Origin: Drechslerella dactyloides | Lineage: Eukaryota > Ascomycota > Orbiliomycetes > Orbiliales > Orbiliaceae | DNA: 64,000 nt | Assembly (NCBI GenBank): GCA_020064725.1 | Contig: JAGTWJ010000019.1 | Span: forward strand, 3,162,001 to 3,226,000 | Direction: 5' to 3' | Made by a program: the position numbers and the translations under genes | Notes under the pieces: model-generated | Database searches by the model: none | Seen by the model: only the letters and a program-made list of their open reading frames with translations | What the model was told of the DNA's origin: nothing | Part shown: positions 13,027 through 24,404 of the stretch, piece after piece | How the letters are laid out: each line of letters starts with the position of its first letter | Position numbering within the stretch: position 1 is the stretch's first letter

Positions 13027-13648
13027 GTTGGATCGCACTGAGAGTCAAATTCCGATTCTACTCGTCACCGGATCCTCCGAAAGCTCGATGATTCTCCTTC
13101 AGACTGCTGCAAATGCCATGGGTCGCAGGCCATCGTCCATGAATATTACATTGGCTGCATGACTCGTTTGCTGGGGGAGCGTTCGGCGAGGCTTGGAGCT
13201 TGTCGCGGTCTCAGATGAAGATGCTTGGTAGGGAGGTGGTCGGAACCGCAGACACCTGAGACGCGTCGTTAGCGCAGGTTCAGTCATACGGATCTTGCAG
13301 TACGAACTGGTTTCTTGCCTGGTGACTTTGCTGGCCCTGCATCGCCCTTGCAGCAGGGCGTGGGAGGGCTTCGTATGCGGTGGTTGTGGGCGGAGAGTAG
13401 GTTTGACGCAGCGAGACGCAAGCTAAGTTTCTGAGCCTTTGCCCAACGAGCACCTGCTCTCCGAGGTATCGCCCAGCCGTCAACCACGAGTCCCGCACAT
13501 ACTACACTTGTTCCGCTAGCAACCACCATTACCACCGCCATCGCCATCTAACATCCCCCCCGCCCTAGTTTCTTCCTCCCTGTCTTGTGCCTATAGGGCC
13601 TGCGATACGAACACCCATCCCTTCGCTCTTGATTTTGGAAGGCAGAGA
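13027..13648. promoter_or_regulatory. Divergent promoter region of MTC5 and UBC13
   Basis: A 622-bp gap between the two opposite start codons. No credible gene was found; short frames on both strands have no family resemblance. A CT-rich stretch near 13550-13580 lies before the UBC13 start. Confidence 0.5.
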
Positions 13649-14387
13649 ATGGCTCTACCGAAGCGCATCATCAAAGAGACCGAGCGCCTGGTCGCGGAGC
13701 CGTGAGTCAAGTATTGTGCCCCGCGTGAGTAGGAATTTTGGAGGCTCACCCCAGCGAAATCGCGATGCACAGAGTTCCCGGGATCCAGGCAGTTCCTCAC
13801 GACGATAACCTTCGCTATTTCGATGTTTCGATACACGGACCAACGCAGTCACCATATGAGGGCGGTGTCTTCAAGCTGGAACTCTTTCTTCCGGAGGACT
13901 ACCCTATGACCCCGCCGAAAATCCGCTTTTTGACGAAGATATATCACCCGAATATTGACCGACTGGGCAGGATATGTTTGGATGTTCTCAAGGGTAGGCT
14001 TAAGAGACCCCTCTCCTCACCGAACCAGTCATCCTAGCCCCGCCGCTTTTCGCATGTTCGCTTGCTATCTGATCGCCTGATGTCTAACACGTCCTGTGTG
14101 CGTAGCCAACTGGTCGCCTGCGCTCCAGATTCGGACAATCCTTCTCAGCATCCAGGCTTTGCTTGGAGCCCCGAATCCCGACGATCCTCTTGCAAATGAC
14201 GTTGCCCAACGTTGGAAAGAAGATGAACCAGGAGCGATAGCTACAGGTAGGATGTGCCCGCATACTGCATGCGTCCATGTATTTACTTGTCACATCACCG
14301 AATTATTTGAGCTAACGGGGGACGTTTCTGTCTCTTCTCTGGGGTTTTATAGCCCGCGAATGGACGCAAACATATGCAACCTCCTAA
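13649..14387 (+). CDS. UBC13: Ubiquitin-conjugating enzyme E2 Ubc13
   Basis: E2 that, with the Mms2-type variant, builds Lys63-linked ubiquitin chains in post-replication repair and signalling. Four exons (13649-13701, 13773-13993, 14106-14246, 14353-14387) give 149 residues, close to the 152-153 of human and yeast. The N-terminus is MALPKRIIKETERLVAEP. The core has YEGGVFKLELFLPEDYPM, the HPN motif (YHPNIDRLG) and the catalytic Cys in GRICLDVLK. ANWSPALQIRTILLSIQALL follows after an intron. The last exon codes REWTQTYATS. All splice sites are GT-AG and the phases agree. The sequence is near-identical to known fungal Ubc13. Confidence 0.97.
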
Positions 14388-14928
14388 TGACAAACTTATG
14401 TATGTACTTATGTACAGGGTTTCGTTACGCAAAGATTCACCATCTAACGAGAGAGCTGTGTTCTGAGGTTGAAAGTTGAATCGAATGGGGTGGATTCCTT
14501 GTGCATCCATTTAGAGTCTAGCAAATGTTGATACAACTTGGCGGCCTCACGACCGTCCGGTTCGTTTCCTGGCACTATACCCTCGTTCCGAGTGAGCTGG
14601 TTCCTTTCGTACTGCTATTTAATGGTTTTTGCAGCTTGGAGAGAGGAGGCGGGGAGGGCATTCTTTTTGCAAGTCTTTAGTTGGGTTGTAGATGCTTTGG
14701 TGTTCATGGACTGGCAGCACGGCAAGTACCTTGGGAGGTAGTCGAAGAAGCAGCAGCATTTCACCGTTGGGTAGGTCCTGAGCCTTCAATTTTGGCGGCG
14801 ATTTCGTTTCTTCTGGCGACGAGGGCTTGTCTTGATTTCTGCAGGCTGGGATGGGATCCAAGCAGGTGTTTTCAACAGTTTTGTCGGTTGTTTGTCAGCT
14901 GATGTGTATGTGCAACATTCTTTTACGA
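14388..14928. other. Intergenic, between convergent UBC13 and a small minus-strand gene
   Basis: Presumed 3' UTRs of both neighbours. No frame with family resemblance was found. Confidence 0.5.
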
Positions 14929-15237
14929 TCAATTGTAATTACATGCTGGCAAGTCTGCGAGGTATTTGAGTACTTGGGGGTGAAGCGGAGCGTACCGAGC
15001 GATTTTTTCGGCGGTGCTTTCTTCGCGGTATTGCTGCGCCGTCTTTGGCCCAAGTCAGCCTTCTGAGATATAAGGGTAGCATCTTTAAGTAATTGCAGCC
15101 GCTCCTTCGTGTACCTGTTGCTTTTGGGAGTCGGCCCGATAAGCGGCGCCAGCAAGGGCTCCGCTGGCGGCGATGACGGCAATGCCGACGACCAGGACTC
15201 CGAGCCTGGTGCTGCCTCTGGTGGGGGTGGGCTTCAT
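14929..15237 (-). CDS. Possible small single-TM protein, unrecognised
   Basis: Proposed two-exon gene. Exon 1 runs 15237-15115 (41 codons) from MKPTPTRGST through a hydrophobic stretch, LGVLVVGIAVIAASGALAGA, to DSQKQQ, followed by a GTACAC donor. An acceptor at CCAAAG or two codons later at GCGCAG restores phase 0 and gives QQYREESTAEKIARYAPLHP and a stop at 14929, about 84 residues in all. The hydrophobic segment could be a membrane anchor, and the basic N-terminus would suit a mitochondrial inner membrane subunit or assembly factor (inference). I do not recognise the family. An upstream first exon is possible. Confidence 0.42.
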
Positions 15238-17655
15238 CGAGACGGCGGCAGATGCGAAGTTTACCTTCTCGGTGTGACGACGGATATTTTGCTAGATGAC
15301 TGGGCGGAAAGCGAGGAAGGGAGGTCGATGTGTTGGCGCGTTGCGTGTTTGTCGTAGCTGACAAATCCACAACACATGCAACGCACGAAACAACACATGC
15401 GAGACGGCAGGCAACGCAGGCACCGCAAACGGCTGCGCCGGGGCGAGTTAGTCATCGCGGACAGCCAGCTGACCTTCCCTTTTCCTCGCTCCTCCAACCA
15501 CTCCCATCCGTCCACTCCACCCATCTATCCATCCACCGTCGCCGACTGGGTAAACATCACGCCCGCCCCGCACAGAAAGTGAAAAGAGAGAGAGCACAAA
15601 TCGGTATGTTCCTGCTGCTGCATCGTCAGGCCTGCTTTCGGTGGTCGGTGTGCGTACTGACTGGAGACCGAACGCCCGTTGGCCAACAAGCAGCCGTGAC
15701 GAACGCTTGGAAACATCGAGAAAGACGACGAAAGACAGTCTTTTCATCGCAGCCTTTAAGTAGGTCTTCTGTGCTCGAAAGGCTCGATTCGGTCCGGCTC
15801 GATCTCCCTCACCAGTGACAAATGTGAGTCCACCACCTGAGCGGGTGCACGCCGCCTGGGACCAAGGTGTACGCCGGCGCGGACCCACGAGCACACTGGC
15901 GGGCAGCCTTGGTCGACGATGACTCCTCCTCCTCCTCGTCCAGCTCCTCCGCTGGCCCCGACCTCGCAGCCGGCTAGGAGGACTCCGCCTGGCGCATGAA
16001 GACAGGCCAGACAGCCGGACAGCTGAAAGAAACAGCCTGGACGGCGGGAGCTGCTGTGCGCTGTTGCCACACTCCGTTTGCTCCGGGTTTGGCTCCGCCC
16101 TCCCTTTTCGGCCAGGCGCTGTGAATCATCGCCTGCCAGCGCCCACCAGCGCCCTCCGCCCGGCCTTCTCCTCCTCCTCACCTTTTCCTCCCCGTCTGTC
16201 ATCACATCACCGCATCATCACCTCACCCTCCCTCTCCTCTCCTCTTCCCTGCTCGTCCTCGTCGCCCGTCGCCTCCACCCCTGTTCCGTTGCCTGCTATT
16301 GCTCATGCGTCTTGCCGGCGGTTCTGGACCCCGTCTCAATAAAACACTGCCCATCTCTCCCCTCTGACTCCGTCTCCAACTCGCCTTCCATCTTCCTCTG
16401 ACTTACTCTCCGGCCGACCATAGTAGTCTCGTAACCTAGCGTCATATCTCGCCTGACGCCCGTCATCTCTGTCAACTTCAACCTCATCTCAACACATCCA
16501 GCTTTTTCGCCTTGCCAGCTTCTCCAGCTGCTGTTGCTGATACTCTTCTCTTCGCTTCTGCTGCTGTACTGCTACTCCTCATCCTGATTCATGTCTCCGC
16601 CGCTTGGCTCGATATGACAAACGCCAGAATCTCTGCCATCTCCGCCATGTCGCTCTGCTGAAAGATTTCGCCCGTCTCTCCAGACGCCTCATCCGGCCCT
16701 CTCCTTTCTTATATTGATATTTTCTCTATTTTCTTATTCTATTGTGTCCCCCTCCCTCCCTACATTTGGTCATCAGGCTTTGCCATCTGTCCGTTGTTTA
16801 CTCTTATTTCAACTTGAAGCTACACTTTTGTCCTTGACTCTTGATTCGAAGCGAATTCTAATTACCTTTCGTGTTGTTCGCTCTCTGATACATCCTTCTA
16901 TAAGGATCCCCCCCTTCCTCCTCCACCCCCCCTCTTCCCTTCCCTTCCGCAATGTCAGTCGCGATTATAGGTGCAGAACAAAGTAGTATTGAAGTTCCTG
17001 CGCCTGCCGTTCCAACTATCGTCGCTCCTTTCGCAGAGCTCTCTTCATCTACAATTTTCTGCAACCTGTCATCAGTTTCTTTCGACAAAATCTGCCTCTG
17101 AATCCGTCCTGTATTACTGTTGCTTGTCACCTTTTTTTTTTTTTTTGGTGAGTCTTCGTACCGTCTCCGCCCTCGATATTCGTCACCGATTCCAGCTTGC
17201 CTTTGACTGGACCAACGGGAAGACACGACTGTCGGCGGCTAACCAGCGCTTGATCACGCAAGAAAATACATCCAAGTATATCTACATACATTGGCTGTGA
17301 TCTCGTGGGTTTTCGGACACGAGAACAGGCAAAAACCCAGACTCACTCACAGAGAAGAGGCCAAACCCTCAAAAAAGCAAGCGCCGGCCAACAGTTACCC
17401 AAAACGCACTCGCAGGATCCATCCGTCAAAGCCTTATTTTTCTTGCTCAGCCGTTTCGCCACCGCAGCCTCTCACCCAAGCGGAAAGAGTCATTCGCCAA
17501 GAGTCGAGACTCCTGTGTGGCGCCGGGTGCCCTGCAGCAGCGCAACATAAATAAATACGCCGACAACTCGTGGCCTGGCTTGAGCTTGCGGCCTACCCCT
17601 GCCTTCGTCCCGCTTCTTCTTCTCTGTTCCTTATCCATCGTTCCTTGGACGCAAC
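15238..17655 (+). promoter_or_regulatory. Long promoter and leader of the Pho85-type cyclin gene
   Basis: A 2.4-kb gap. From about 16140 it is strongly CT-rich on the + strand, like a fungal promoter/transcript leader. It contains a 49-codon upstream frame at 16952-17101 and a T15 tract at 17132-17146, closely followed by a GTGAGT that could be a 5'-UTR donor. TGACTC half-sites of Gcn4/CpcA type occur near 16365 and 16834. No larger gene was supported. The first few hundred bases probably serve the small minus-strand gene. Confidence 0.5.
16952..17101 (+). CDS. Upstream ORF (49 aa) in cyclin leader
   Basis: Starts MSVAIIGAEQ with a purine at -3 and ends at TGA. It lies about 0.55 kb before the cyclin ATG, in the likely mRNA leader. 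Near its end it encodes NLSSVSFDK, from a 16-nt stretch (17066-17081) that recurs in frame in the cyclin N-terminal region. It could be a regulatory uORF or an alternative first coding exon. Translation is not shown. Confidence 0.35.
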   Translation: MSVAIIGAEQSSIEVPAPAVPTIVAPFAELSSSTIFCNLSSVSFDKICL

Positions 17656-19647
17656 ATGATCGAAGGTCCCTTCTCTTCCTCCTCCCTCAGCCTTCCTTGC
17701 GATGGACGTTTCGCACATCTTGCATCGTCCTACGTACCCGCACCCTCAACCTCATCAACGTGCTCCTCACCATCTTCCTCGCAACCATCGCCATCATCCA
17801 CTTCTCCTTCGTCATTTGACGACTCGCCCTGCGTCGCGAGCAAGTTTCTAAGTATTGCCGACCGTCTGTCATCAGTTTCTTCAACAAATTTCCCGTCATA
17901 TCCGTCTCCATGCACCGAGATTTCGGCCGCCTCATCCACAACCTCTGCCGACCTGGCATCTCCCTGCAATCAATTCTGCCATGAATTTACGCAAGATGAT
18001 TACACCCTGGACAGCCGACCGGCGTGGCCAATTACGACCACTCTTGGTACCGAAGTTGCCCTGAAGCACTCTTCGAACTTGCAGCGCCAAGCCTGTGCAC
18101 TTCAACCGCTTCCGAAGGAGCAACTGCAGAATCCGAGACGCACGAGGCGATTACTGGAACAGCAAGACGGGCGCACTCCAGGTCTTTGCAACGAGGCCCA
18201 GACTTGTCCATTGCCTCCGCCATCCCTCGTCCGACAAACTGATCGGAAAGTCAACTTTGTCGATAATCTCGTCGGTAAGACGCCAATCCTCTCTTGTTTT
18301 CGCTCTCTCGAGCTTTTTAGTTGACATCATCTTTCGCCTGTCTCCCATGAAGATACCGCCGCGCAAATTGTCGAAGCGATTTGGCCATCATCCATAGTGT
18401 ACAAGCCCTGTGAGCCATCGTTGGGAAGAGTTCTTCCGCTGCGAACTTTCATCCAGGAGACGCTGCGGAGATCACGCACCTCGTACTCAACCTTGCAGGT
18501 CGCGTTGTACTACCTCTTTGTCATCCGGCCGTTTATCCCGATTGAGGATCCCGCTCCCCAGCCAGAATCCTTTCACGACGTCCGCGCTTTGCAGTGCGGC
18601 CGGCGCATGTTTCTGGCTGCTTTGATATTGGCTTCGAAGTACCTCCAAGACAGAAACTACTCTGCTCGCGCATGGAGTAAAATATCTGGCTTGAACATTT
18701 CGGAGATCAACTCAAACGAGCTTGCATTCCTTGCCACCGTCAACTGGAGATTGCATATCTCAGACCAGATATTTGATAAATGGACAAAGATTGTCTTAAA
18801 ATGCACACCCACGACTTCGATTCTACCTGCAACGGGCACTGCTCATTCTGGGTTTGTAGCGAACAAATGGGTGCGTATACTCTCGCGACTCGATATGTCT
18901 TTGGATTCATCGGTGCTCGATGAAATCCTGGGTGATGAGCTGTTGGTCTCAGATGTCAAGCCGTCGAGACCGCCGACCGCCGACGCAGAGCGCCCCATGA
19001 AGATGACATCGATGGCATTCGCCCTGGCCACTCCTTCCGGGGGACGAGGACTATGCAATGAGAGTATGCCACAGAGGTCTGTACCACTTTCGTGCGATGA
19101 TCGTGCTGGAAACCGTGGATCCCGCAAGTCATCGTTATCGGTTTGCGAGACTGTTGGTTCCACTGAGATGGATATCTCTACAACGGACAGCCCGGCTTCT
19201 CTGTGCTCTTCGATTACGACACCTTTGCCTCCACGTCACTTTAGGACCGCAAACCTTACCCAGACACCTCTGCGTGAGAAGATTCTTGGACAGTCTCATA
19301 CCCGTCCGGAGATGAGACGTTTGGCGTCGACTCCATCCGCCATTGCCGTCCATGAGGTCGCTGGGAAGAATCGGAAACGGGGGAATGAGACTCCTGTTGC
19401 TTCTCGTCACCAGAAGAAGCAGAAGGACAAGTTGGGCGAATTTACAGCGCCAAAGCCATCCGATGTTGTGCCCTCTGGTCTGACGCCGCAGATGCGACAG
19501 ATGAACACGAGCTTCTCGGTTTCAGGCAAGAAGGGGAACGGACTTCGAATGAATCTAAATCCGGGTTTCGCCGCATCTGGGGCACACGGACAGGGTCTTC
19601 GGCCAGGCACTGGTCAGCGGTCCATGAGCCATGTTGTCTACGGGTAA
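17656..19647 (+). CDS. Pho85-type (Pcl5-like) cyclin
   Basis: Two exons (17656-18274, 18353-19647) join as G|AT to read VDNLVDTAAQIVEAIWPSS and give 637 residues. The N-terminal 200 residues are Ser/Pro/Thr-rich and low complexity. The cyclin box (roughly residues 205-340) contains LRTFIQETLRRSRTSYSTLQ, ALQCGRRMFLAALILASKYL, WSKISGLNISEINSNELAFL and TVNWRLHIS, the signature of Pcl cyclins that partner the Pho85/PhoA CDK. The C-terminal tail is Ser/Pro-rich with many basic patches. In yeast Pcl5 targets Gcn4 for degradation and is itself Gcn4-induced; that role is by analogy only. The long leader with a uORF suggests translational control. Confidence 0.87.
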
Positions 19648-20512
19648 GCAAGACGCAGCTCCTGCTGCTTTTCGCTTTCCCCGAAGTGTTTCTGCGTTTT
19701 CAAATGCGTTTACACTTTCCCCAGACGCGTTTCCGACGGAATACCGAGCTTCTGCTCTGCCGAGTCTAGCGAATTCAATCCTCTATTTTTGGTACCATAA
19801 CTACGGCCCCAGCCTCGAGCTGGGCGTCGCTCTTCGAAGCGCCCGACCAAAACAAGTGTCTGTGGCTGCATCGGGAGTTACCGAGTTATCTCATCCATCG
19901 GAGAGGTTGGCTTCGCGAGGTTCTGGCGTAAGTCCAAGAGCTCGGTCTTCCGGCGGGTCTTTTTGGTCGCGAATCGGCCCCCCCCTTCCCCAATCCTGTT
20001 CTGAATGTTTCGGTATCAGGAGGCATTCTAATCCGCACCGCCCTTGTCCCCTGTCGTTTCCTTTCTGTACAATTCTGTATAATGATACCCACGTTCGGAG
20101 GCCAGGGAGTAATAATTGCGTTTTGAGGGACTGTTCTGCTTTTGTTTTTTGCTGTCTTGCGGGGTTTGTCTGGAGCACCGGAGTCTCGGGAGGAGAGCGA
20201 ATACTCAACTGCACGAAAGTTCTTTTGGTTCCCGTCGAGATAGATTCGGCCTGCCGACGATGTCGCCCGCCTCGACTGCGCCGGGTCCTGTCTCTCTATC
20301 TATGCCGCCTTGGATGTAGCCACGCCTGCGCCTGCACGTCGTCTTTTTTAGCTGCTATAGCATGTGATTAAAATTATATATATACCATTAAGAAGCAACA
20401 ATCCACCTCGTAGCGTTTGAAACTTCCGAGTCGCGCCGCGCCGCGCCGTAGCCGCAGTCGCGAACAGCCGCCACGTAGATGACGGGCTGGTGTACATTGT
20501 ACGTGGAGGTGT
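19648..20512. other. Intergenic, cyclin 3' region to NAA50-like promoter
   Basis: No credible gene. AT-rich at 20365-20395 (a probable 3'-end or spacer) and a GCC-GCG run near 20434-20450. Confidence 0.5.
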
Positions 20513-21358
20513 TTGCCCGGCCTGCCAGCGCAGTCGTCTTCCATCTTCATCCTCAGTCCTTCCGGCTACATGCGCACCGCGGCCGTGAGCAGGATCTCGA
20601 TGCACGAATTCTCCCAACTGCGATCCTCGTCCCCTCCTCCCGCTCGACAAGCCTCCTCCTCGGCATCGGACTCGCGTGTAGGCGTGTGCTCCAGCTCCGG
20701 TTCCAGCCCAAAGGCGCTGCCAATATCCAGCCTGCCTCCGAATGTCACCATCCGAGCCCCCACAAAGGCCAACATCCACCTGCTCAAACGCATCAATTCG
20801 CTCCTGCTGCCGGTTCCCTATCCGGAAAACTTCTATCGCGACGTCCTGCAGCGGCCGGAGAGCGAGATACTGACCAGGCTCGCTTTCTACGATGATGAGT
20901 GCGTCGGCGGCATCCGATGCCGGGTCGAAACCGAAGCCGAGTACCGGGCGGGTTTCGAGCGATCCAGCCTGAGAGATGACAGCACAGGTGGATCGAAGAT
21001 ACTCCAAGCCATCCCAGGCGATAGTTTCCGCCGTCCCTCCGGCCTCTCAGCGGGCGGCGCGGAGGGCGACAGCCTGCCGAAGCGAAAAATCTACATCATG
21101 ACGCTCGCCGTTCTCTCTCCATATCGATCGCTATCCATCGGCAGCCATCTTGTGAACTACATCCTGGCCACGGCAGCAAAGGACCCGTCCATTGACGCGG
21201 ATGAAGCCTACGCGCATGTGTGGGTCGCTAATGACGGCGCCATTGAGTTTTACAGCAAGCTGGGCTTCGACGTTACCAGTGGGGCTGTCGTCCGTGATTA
21301 CTATCGCCGGCTGGACCCTCGGGACGCAAAGGTCGTCTCTTGCAGAATCCCTGCGTAG
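20513..21358 (+). CDS. NAA50: GNAT N-acetyltransferase, NAA50/San-like
   Basis: Probable N-terminal acetyltransferase of the Naa50 (Nat5/San) type, which acetylates protein N-termini on the ribosome with the NatA complex. Single exon, up to 281 residues. The first 80 are Ser-rich and probably disordered; later in-frame Mets at 20567 and 20603 are alternative starts. The GNAT core includes NIHLLKRINSLLLPVPYPENFY, LAFYDDECVGGIRCRVE, YIMTLAVLSPYRSLSIGSHL and YAHVWVANDGAIEFYSKLGF. An insert of about 45 residues sits between the second and third of these. The acetyl-CoA loop reads YRSLSIG, whereas human NAA50 has RRLGIG. It ends about 240 bp before POP1, on the same strand. Confidence 0.83.
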   Translation: MPGLPAQSSSIFILSPSGYMRTAAVSRISMHEFSQLRSSSPPPARQASSSASDSRVGVCSSSGSSPKALPISSLPPNVTIRAPTKANIHLLKRINSLLLPVPYPENFYRDVLQRPESEILTRLAFYDDECVGGIRCRVETEAEYRAGFERSSLRDDSTGGSKILQAIPGDSFRRPSGLSAGGAEGDSLPKRKIYIMTLAVLSPYRSLSIGSHLVNYILATAAKDPSIDADEAYAHVWVANDGAIEFYSKLGFDVTSGAVVRDYYRRLDPRDAKVVSCRIPA

Positions 21359-21595
21359 CTAGGTGGTCAATCTTACTACTCGTGCTACCCTTGAAGTACA
21401 GTGGGAAGCAGAGACATGTCGTCCATTCTTTCGTTTTGCGAGCGTTTATATTTGTGCATGTACGTAGAGAAGCTGCATTCTGACTAAGCGACGTGTTGAC
21501 GATGCTTCAAAATTCAAACGTCCTGCCTCGCGGCATCGCTCTCAACCACATCCACCTCACAACTACCTAGACGGAACTATCTTTTCCCCGCCACC
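21359..21595. other. Intergenic between NAA50-like and POP1
   Basis: 237 bp. Presumed terminator of the first gene and promoter of POP1. The POP1 start sits in a good context (CCGCCACCATGG). Confidence 0.5.
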
Positions 21596-24100
21596 ATGGC
21601 CCCGCGCAAGGAACCCGGAGGTCACGAGAACTCGTCCGCCCCGGCTGCGACCAATCGAAAACGAAAGCGTGATGTCCGAGCTTCAAGCGGTGCAAAGTCC
21701 AGCAACCCAGTTCCGAAGGACAAGCGGCGTAAACTCCATGATGCACGGGAGATATCGGTGCAGACGTCCGAAGCTGCCTTTTGCGATGGCCAGTTTGATG
21801 TCTCCTCGTTTGTCAATTCGCGGGAGTACGAGATCAAGAGCCTCCTCCGCTCGATGAACAGCTCACGGTACTTAGTCGCTGCCCTTCTCGTCGCGAGTCT
21901 GCTCCTTGAATTAATCGCTCCGATGTTGCCAGGAACGCCCAGCGGAAACGCGCTTTCCAGAGCCTGCCGAGAGAGCTGCGTCGAAGAACAGCAGCGCATA
22001 ATGCAAGCAGGGTTCCAAAGCGCGTTCGAGCAGTCGCTCGAGCGGAGGCAAGCACCATACCCGTTCCCCGTGAAAGAATCCATTCCAGCGTGATGGCTAA
22101 CAGTAAGAGCAAAACAGTTGCTGGAAGACAACACTCCACTTAAAAAGAAGCGGCGAGACTATCGGCCGAATGTCCGCAGGTTAAACGCCCAACAATTGCG
22201 AGGACTCGCGAAGGTGCCTGGCGATGCTGAAACGAAACAGAAAACTTTGGGGAATTTGGCGAGGGGCAAGTTTCGCCTGCCCTCGAAATCGTCACGCTAT
22301 CGCAAGAGGCAGCGGCAGAAAACCTGGCTTCCAACCCATATATGGAGTGCTAAACGAGCCCGTATGATTTGCAGGTGGGGCTTTGCACTTGCTGAGACCC
22401 CTACCTTGAAGTGTTACCGTCCTACATATCGCGCCGTGAGTCGGGAGAGTTGTGTCGCGTTTGACACTAGCTACTACGCGACGTTGCTGCTCGAAGGTCA
22501 AGAGAACGATTTAAAGCGCTGCCTGATGAGATTTCTGCCACCTCAAGACTTGGCGGCAGTTGGAAGACACACAGTATCTGGGGAAACGGCTGCATCTACA
22601 TGGGTCTACGAGGAGCGAGGATGGCCGATCGCGGTCATTGCCCCTGTCCAGATTCTTTGGTGCCCCTGGTATCCAGGAAAGTCGGACACAGATGTCGGTT
22701 CTAAGAAAGGTGACCGAATGCGCAAGATAGCTCTTAGGGTTCACCCTGCCGCGTGGGAAGACGTCTGGAAAGTTGTTGCCTCTTGTGCGTCGTCCTCTAA
22801 ATGCACACCGCACAACATAAGATTTGAGATTGGATCGATCAGATTGGCTGGTCCAAAGGCCACTGGTGTCTTGAGGACTTTGCTGCACAGCGAGACTCTA
22901 GGGCGAGACAGGTTTGGAGCATGTCAGCTCAACAGCGCGGTATATGAAACTGCTCTGGACCCCAGGCTTATCGCCCTAGACGGTCGCACACGCGATTGTC
23001 GTTCAGTTCCACCGGTGCATGAAGGAATGGGAAATGCCACAGCACATCGACGAACCGTTTTTGATGCAGACTGCCGTCATAAATCGGTAAGGGCGCAGGT
23101 CTCTCAAAAAACTCTAAATGCACGAGTATCGAAAATGGCACCAGGGGACAGCATAGCTGCGATTGCAAAAGATACGATACCAGTAGTCATAGTCAAGGAA
23201 ATGCTCGGGGAGAAAGCGCGCCCCTCGATTTCTGTCGGTCGCGAACTCGACTCGCCCGACTGTTGGAGTATTATCCTGCCTTGGAAATGGGTCCGGCCGT
23301 TTTGGCTAACGCTCATGCGAACCAAGGGAGTGAGATTTGGAGGATTGAAAGAACTCGAACAGCTTACTCTCGAGGGCAAATTCGGTAATTACCCTGGTGA
23401 CTTTCCGGCGACACGTGCGGGGAACTTGGAGGCTGTGAGACGGCGTCAGGAGTCCCTGGACCGAGTCAAGCGAAGAAATGCGATGAAAGTAAAAGCCACG
23501 ACGAAGAAGGATCCTGCAGGGCCAAATCTCAACATTGTCGAAGCCGAATATGGCTATCCATGGGACAGAGTATTCCGGGCGGCCGAGGCAGAGCCGCACT
23601 CTGCTGCAAACCGCAAAATAAAATTGTGGCATCTGTCGCCGAGTTTAACTCGATCGCTCCGTGGCACGTCACAGAGCGCATTGCCACCGTCGATATCTCA
23701 TGCCATATTCACGGTGCACATTCGATTGTTTGGCCGCGGGACTGTGACGCCCGATGCGTGGGTATACAACCTCCCAGAGCGCGGGACCGAAGCATTTCAA
23801 CAGTTAAGATTACAGTACGCGAGGGATGGGGTATCTACGGCGAAAATTTTAGAATCAAAAGACGGTGACGAGCAGCAGCCAGCCGCGGAGGCGGCGTCAG
23901 GAAGCCAGGACTCGCCAATTGGGTTTGTCATGCGTGGGAACTTTGGATACTCGGAGGGAATTCCGGTGGCGGTGGCGGCCCTGGGCTGGCCCGGAGCCTT
24001 TGAAGGCGGACGACAAGGACAGGACGGCAGCAGCGGGTGGTGTGTCCTGCGGAACGCGGAGGGCGGGATAGGGCGACTGGCGCTATGGGAGGCCCTTTGA
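21596..24100 (+). CDS. POP1: RNase P/MRP protein subunit Pop1
   Basis: Largest protein of RNase P and RNase MRP, which mature the 5' ends of tRNAs and process rRNA in the nucleus. Three exons (21596-21867, 21933-22047, 22118-24100) give 789 residues. The N-terminus is basic. The Pop1 motif crosses the splices: SSRNAQRKRAFQSLPREL, ASRVPKRVRAVARAE joined to LLEDNTPLKKKRRDY. Next are WLPTHIWSAKRARM, ETPTLKCYRPTYRAVSRES and a POPLD domain around LDSPDCWSIILPWKWVRPFW and GGLKELEQLTLEGKFGNYPG. The C-terminus carries IGFVMRGNFGYSEG and GWCVLRNAEGGIGRLALWEAL. The second intron appears to have a GC donor (GAG|GCAAGC) with a CTAAC branch site and a CAG acceptor. A GT donor 15 nt later (GTTCCC) would insert five residues inside the conserved motif. 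Confidence 0.95.
22048..22117 (+). other. Probable GC-AG intron in POP1
   Basis: A 70-nt intron with a GCAAGC donor preceded by GAG, a GCTAAC branch element at 22096-22101, and a CAG acceptor. It keeps phase 0 and joins VARAE to LLEDNTP exactly where the Pop1 family is continuous. Confidence 0.75.
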
Positions 24101-24404
24101 GTGATGCCAACGGAGCATGTAGCTGAGCTGAGATCCTTATCAACATCGCCGTTTGTTGGAAGTCTCGTCTGGGCATGTTGTTTGCGCAATGGGAAATTCA
24201 AGCCGCAGGAGCACGTTTCGGTTGCGAAAACGGAAGGAAGGCCTGCACGCCTGCACCTCTTGCAGCTGTGCCCTGCTGGGAGGTGAGCACAATAGTTTAT
24301 ATCAATAGACCCAATCCCCCGGCACAAGTCGACCAAGATATCCCGACAGATCCTGAAGCATCCCCTCGTGCCCACTTGTATCGCCAGCCTGCATCGCCTT
24401 AACC
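24101..24404. other. Intergenic, POP1 end to GNA1 start
   Basis: 304 bp with an AT-rich stretch at about 24290-24312. No gene seen; presumably the GNA1 promoter. Confidence 0.45.
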
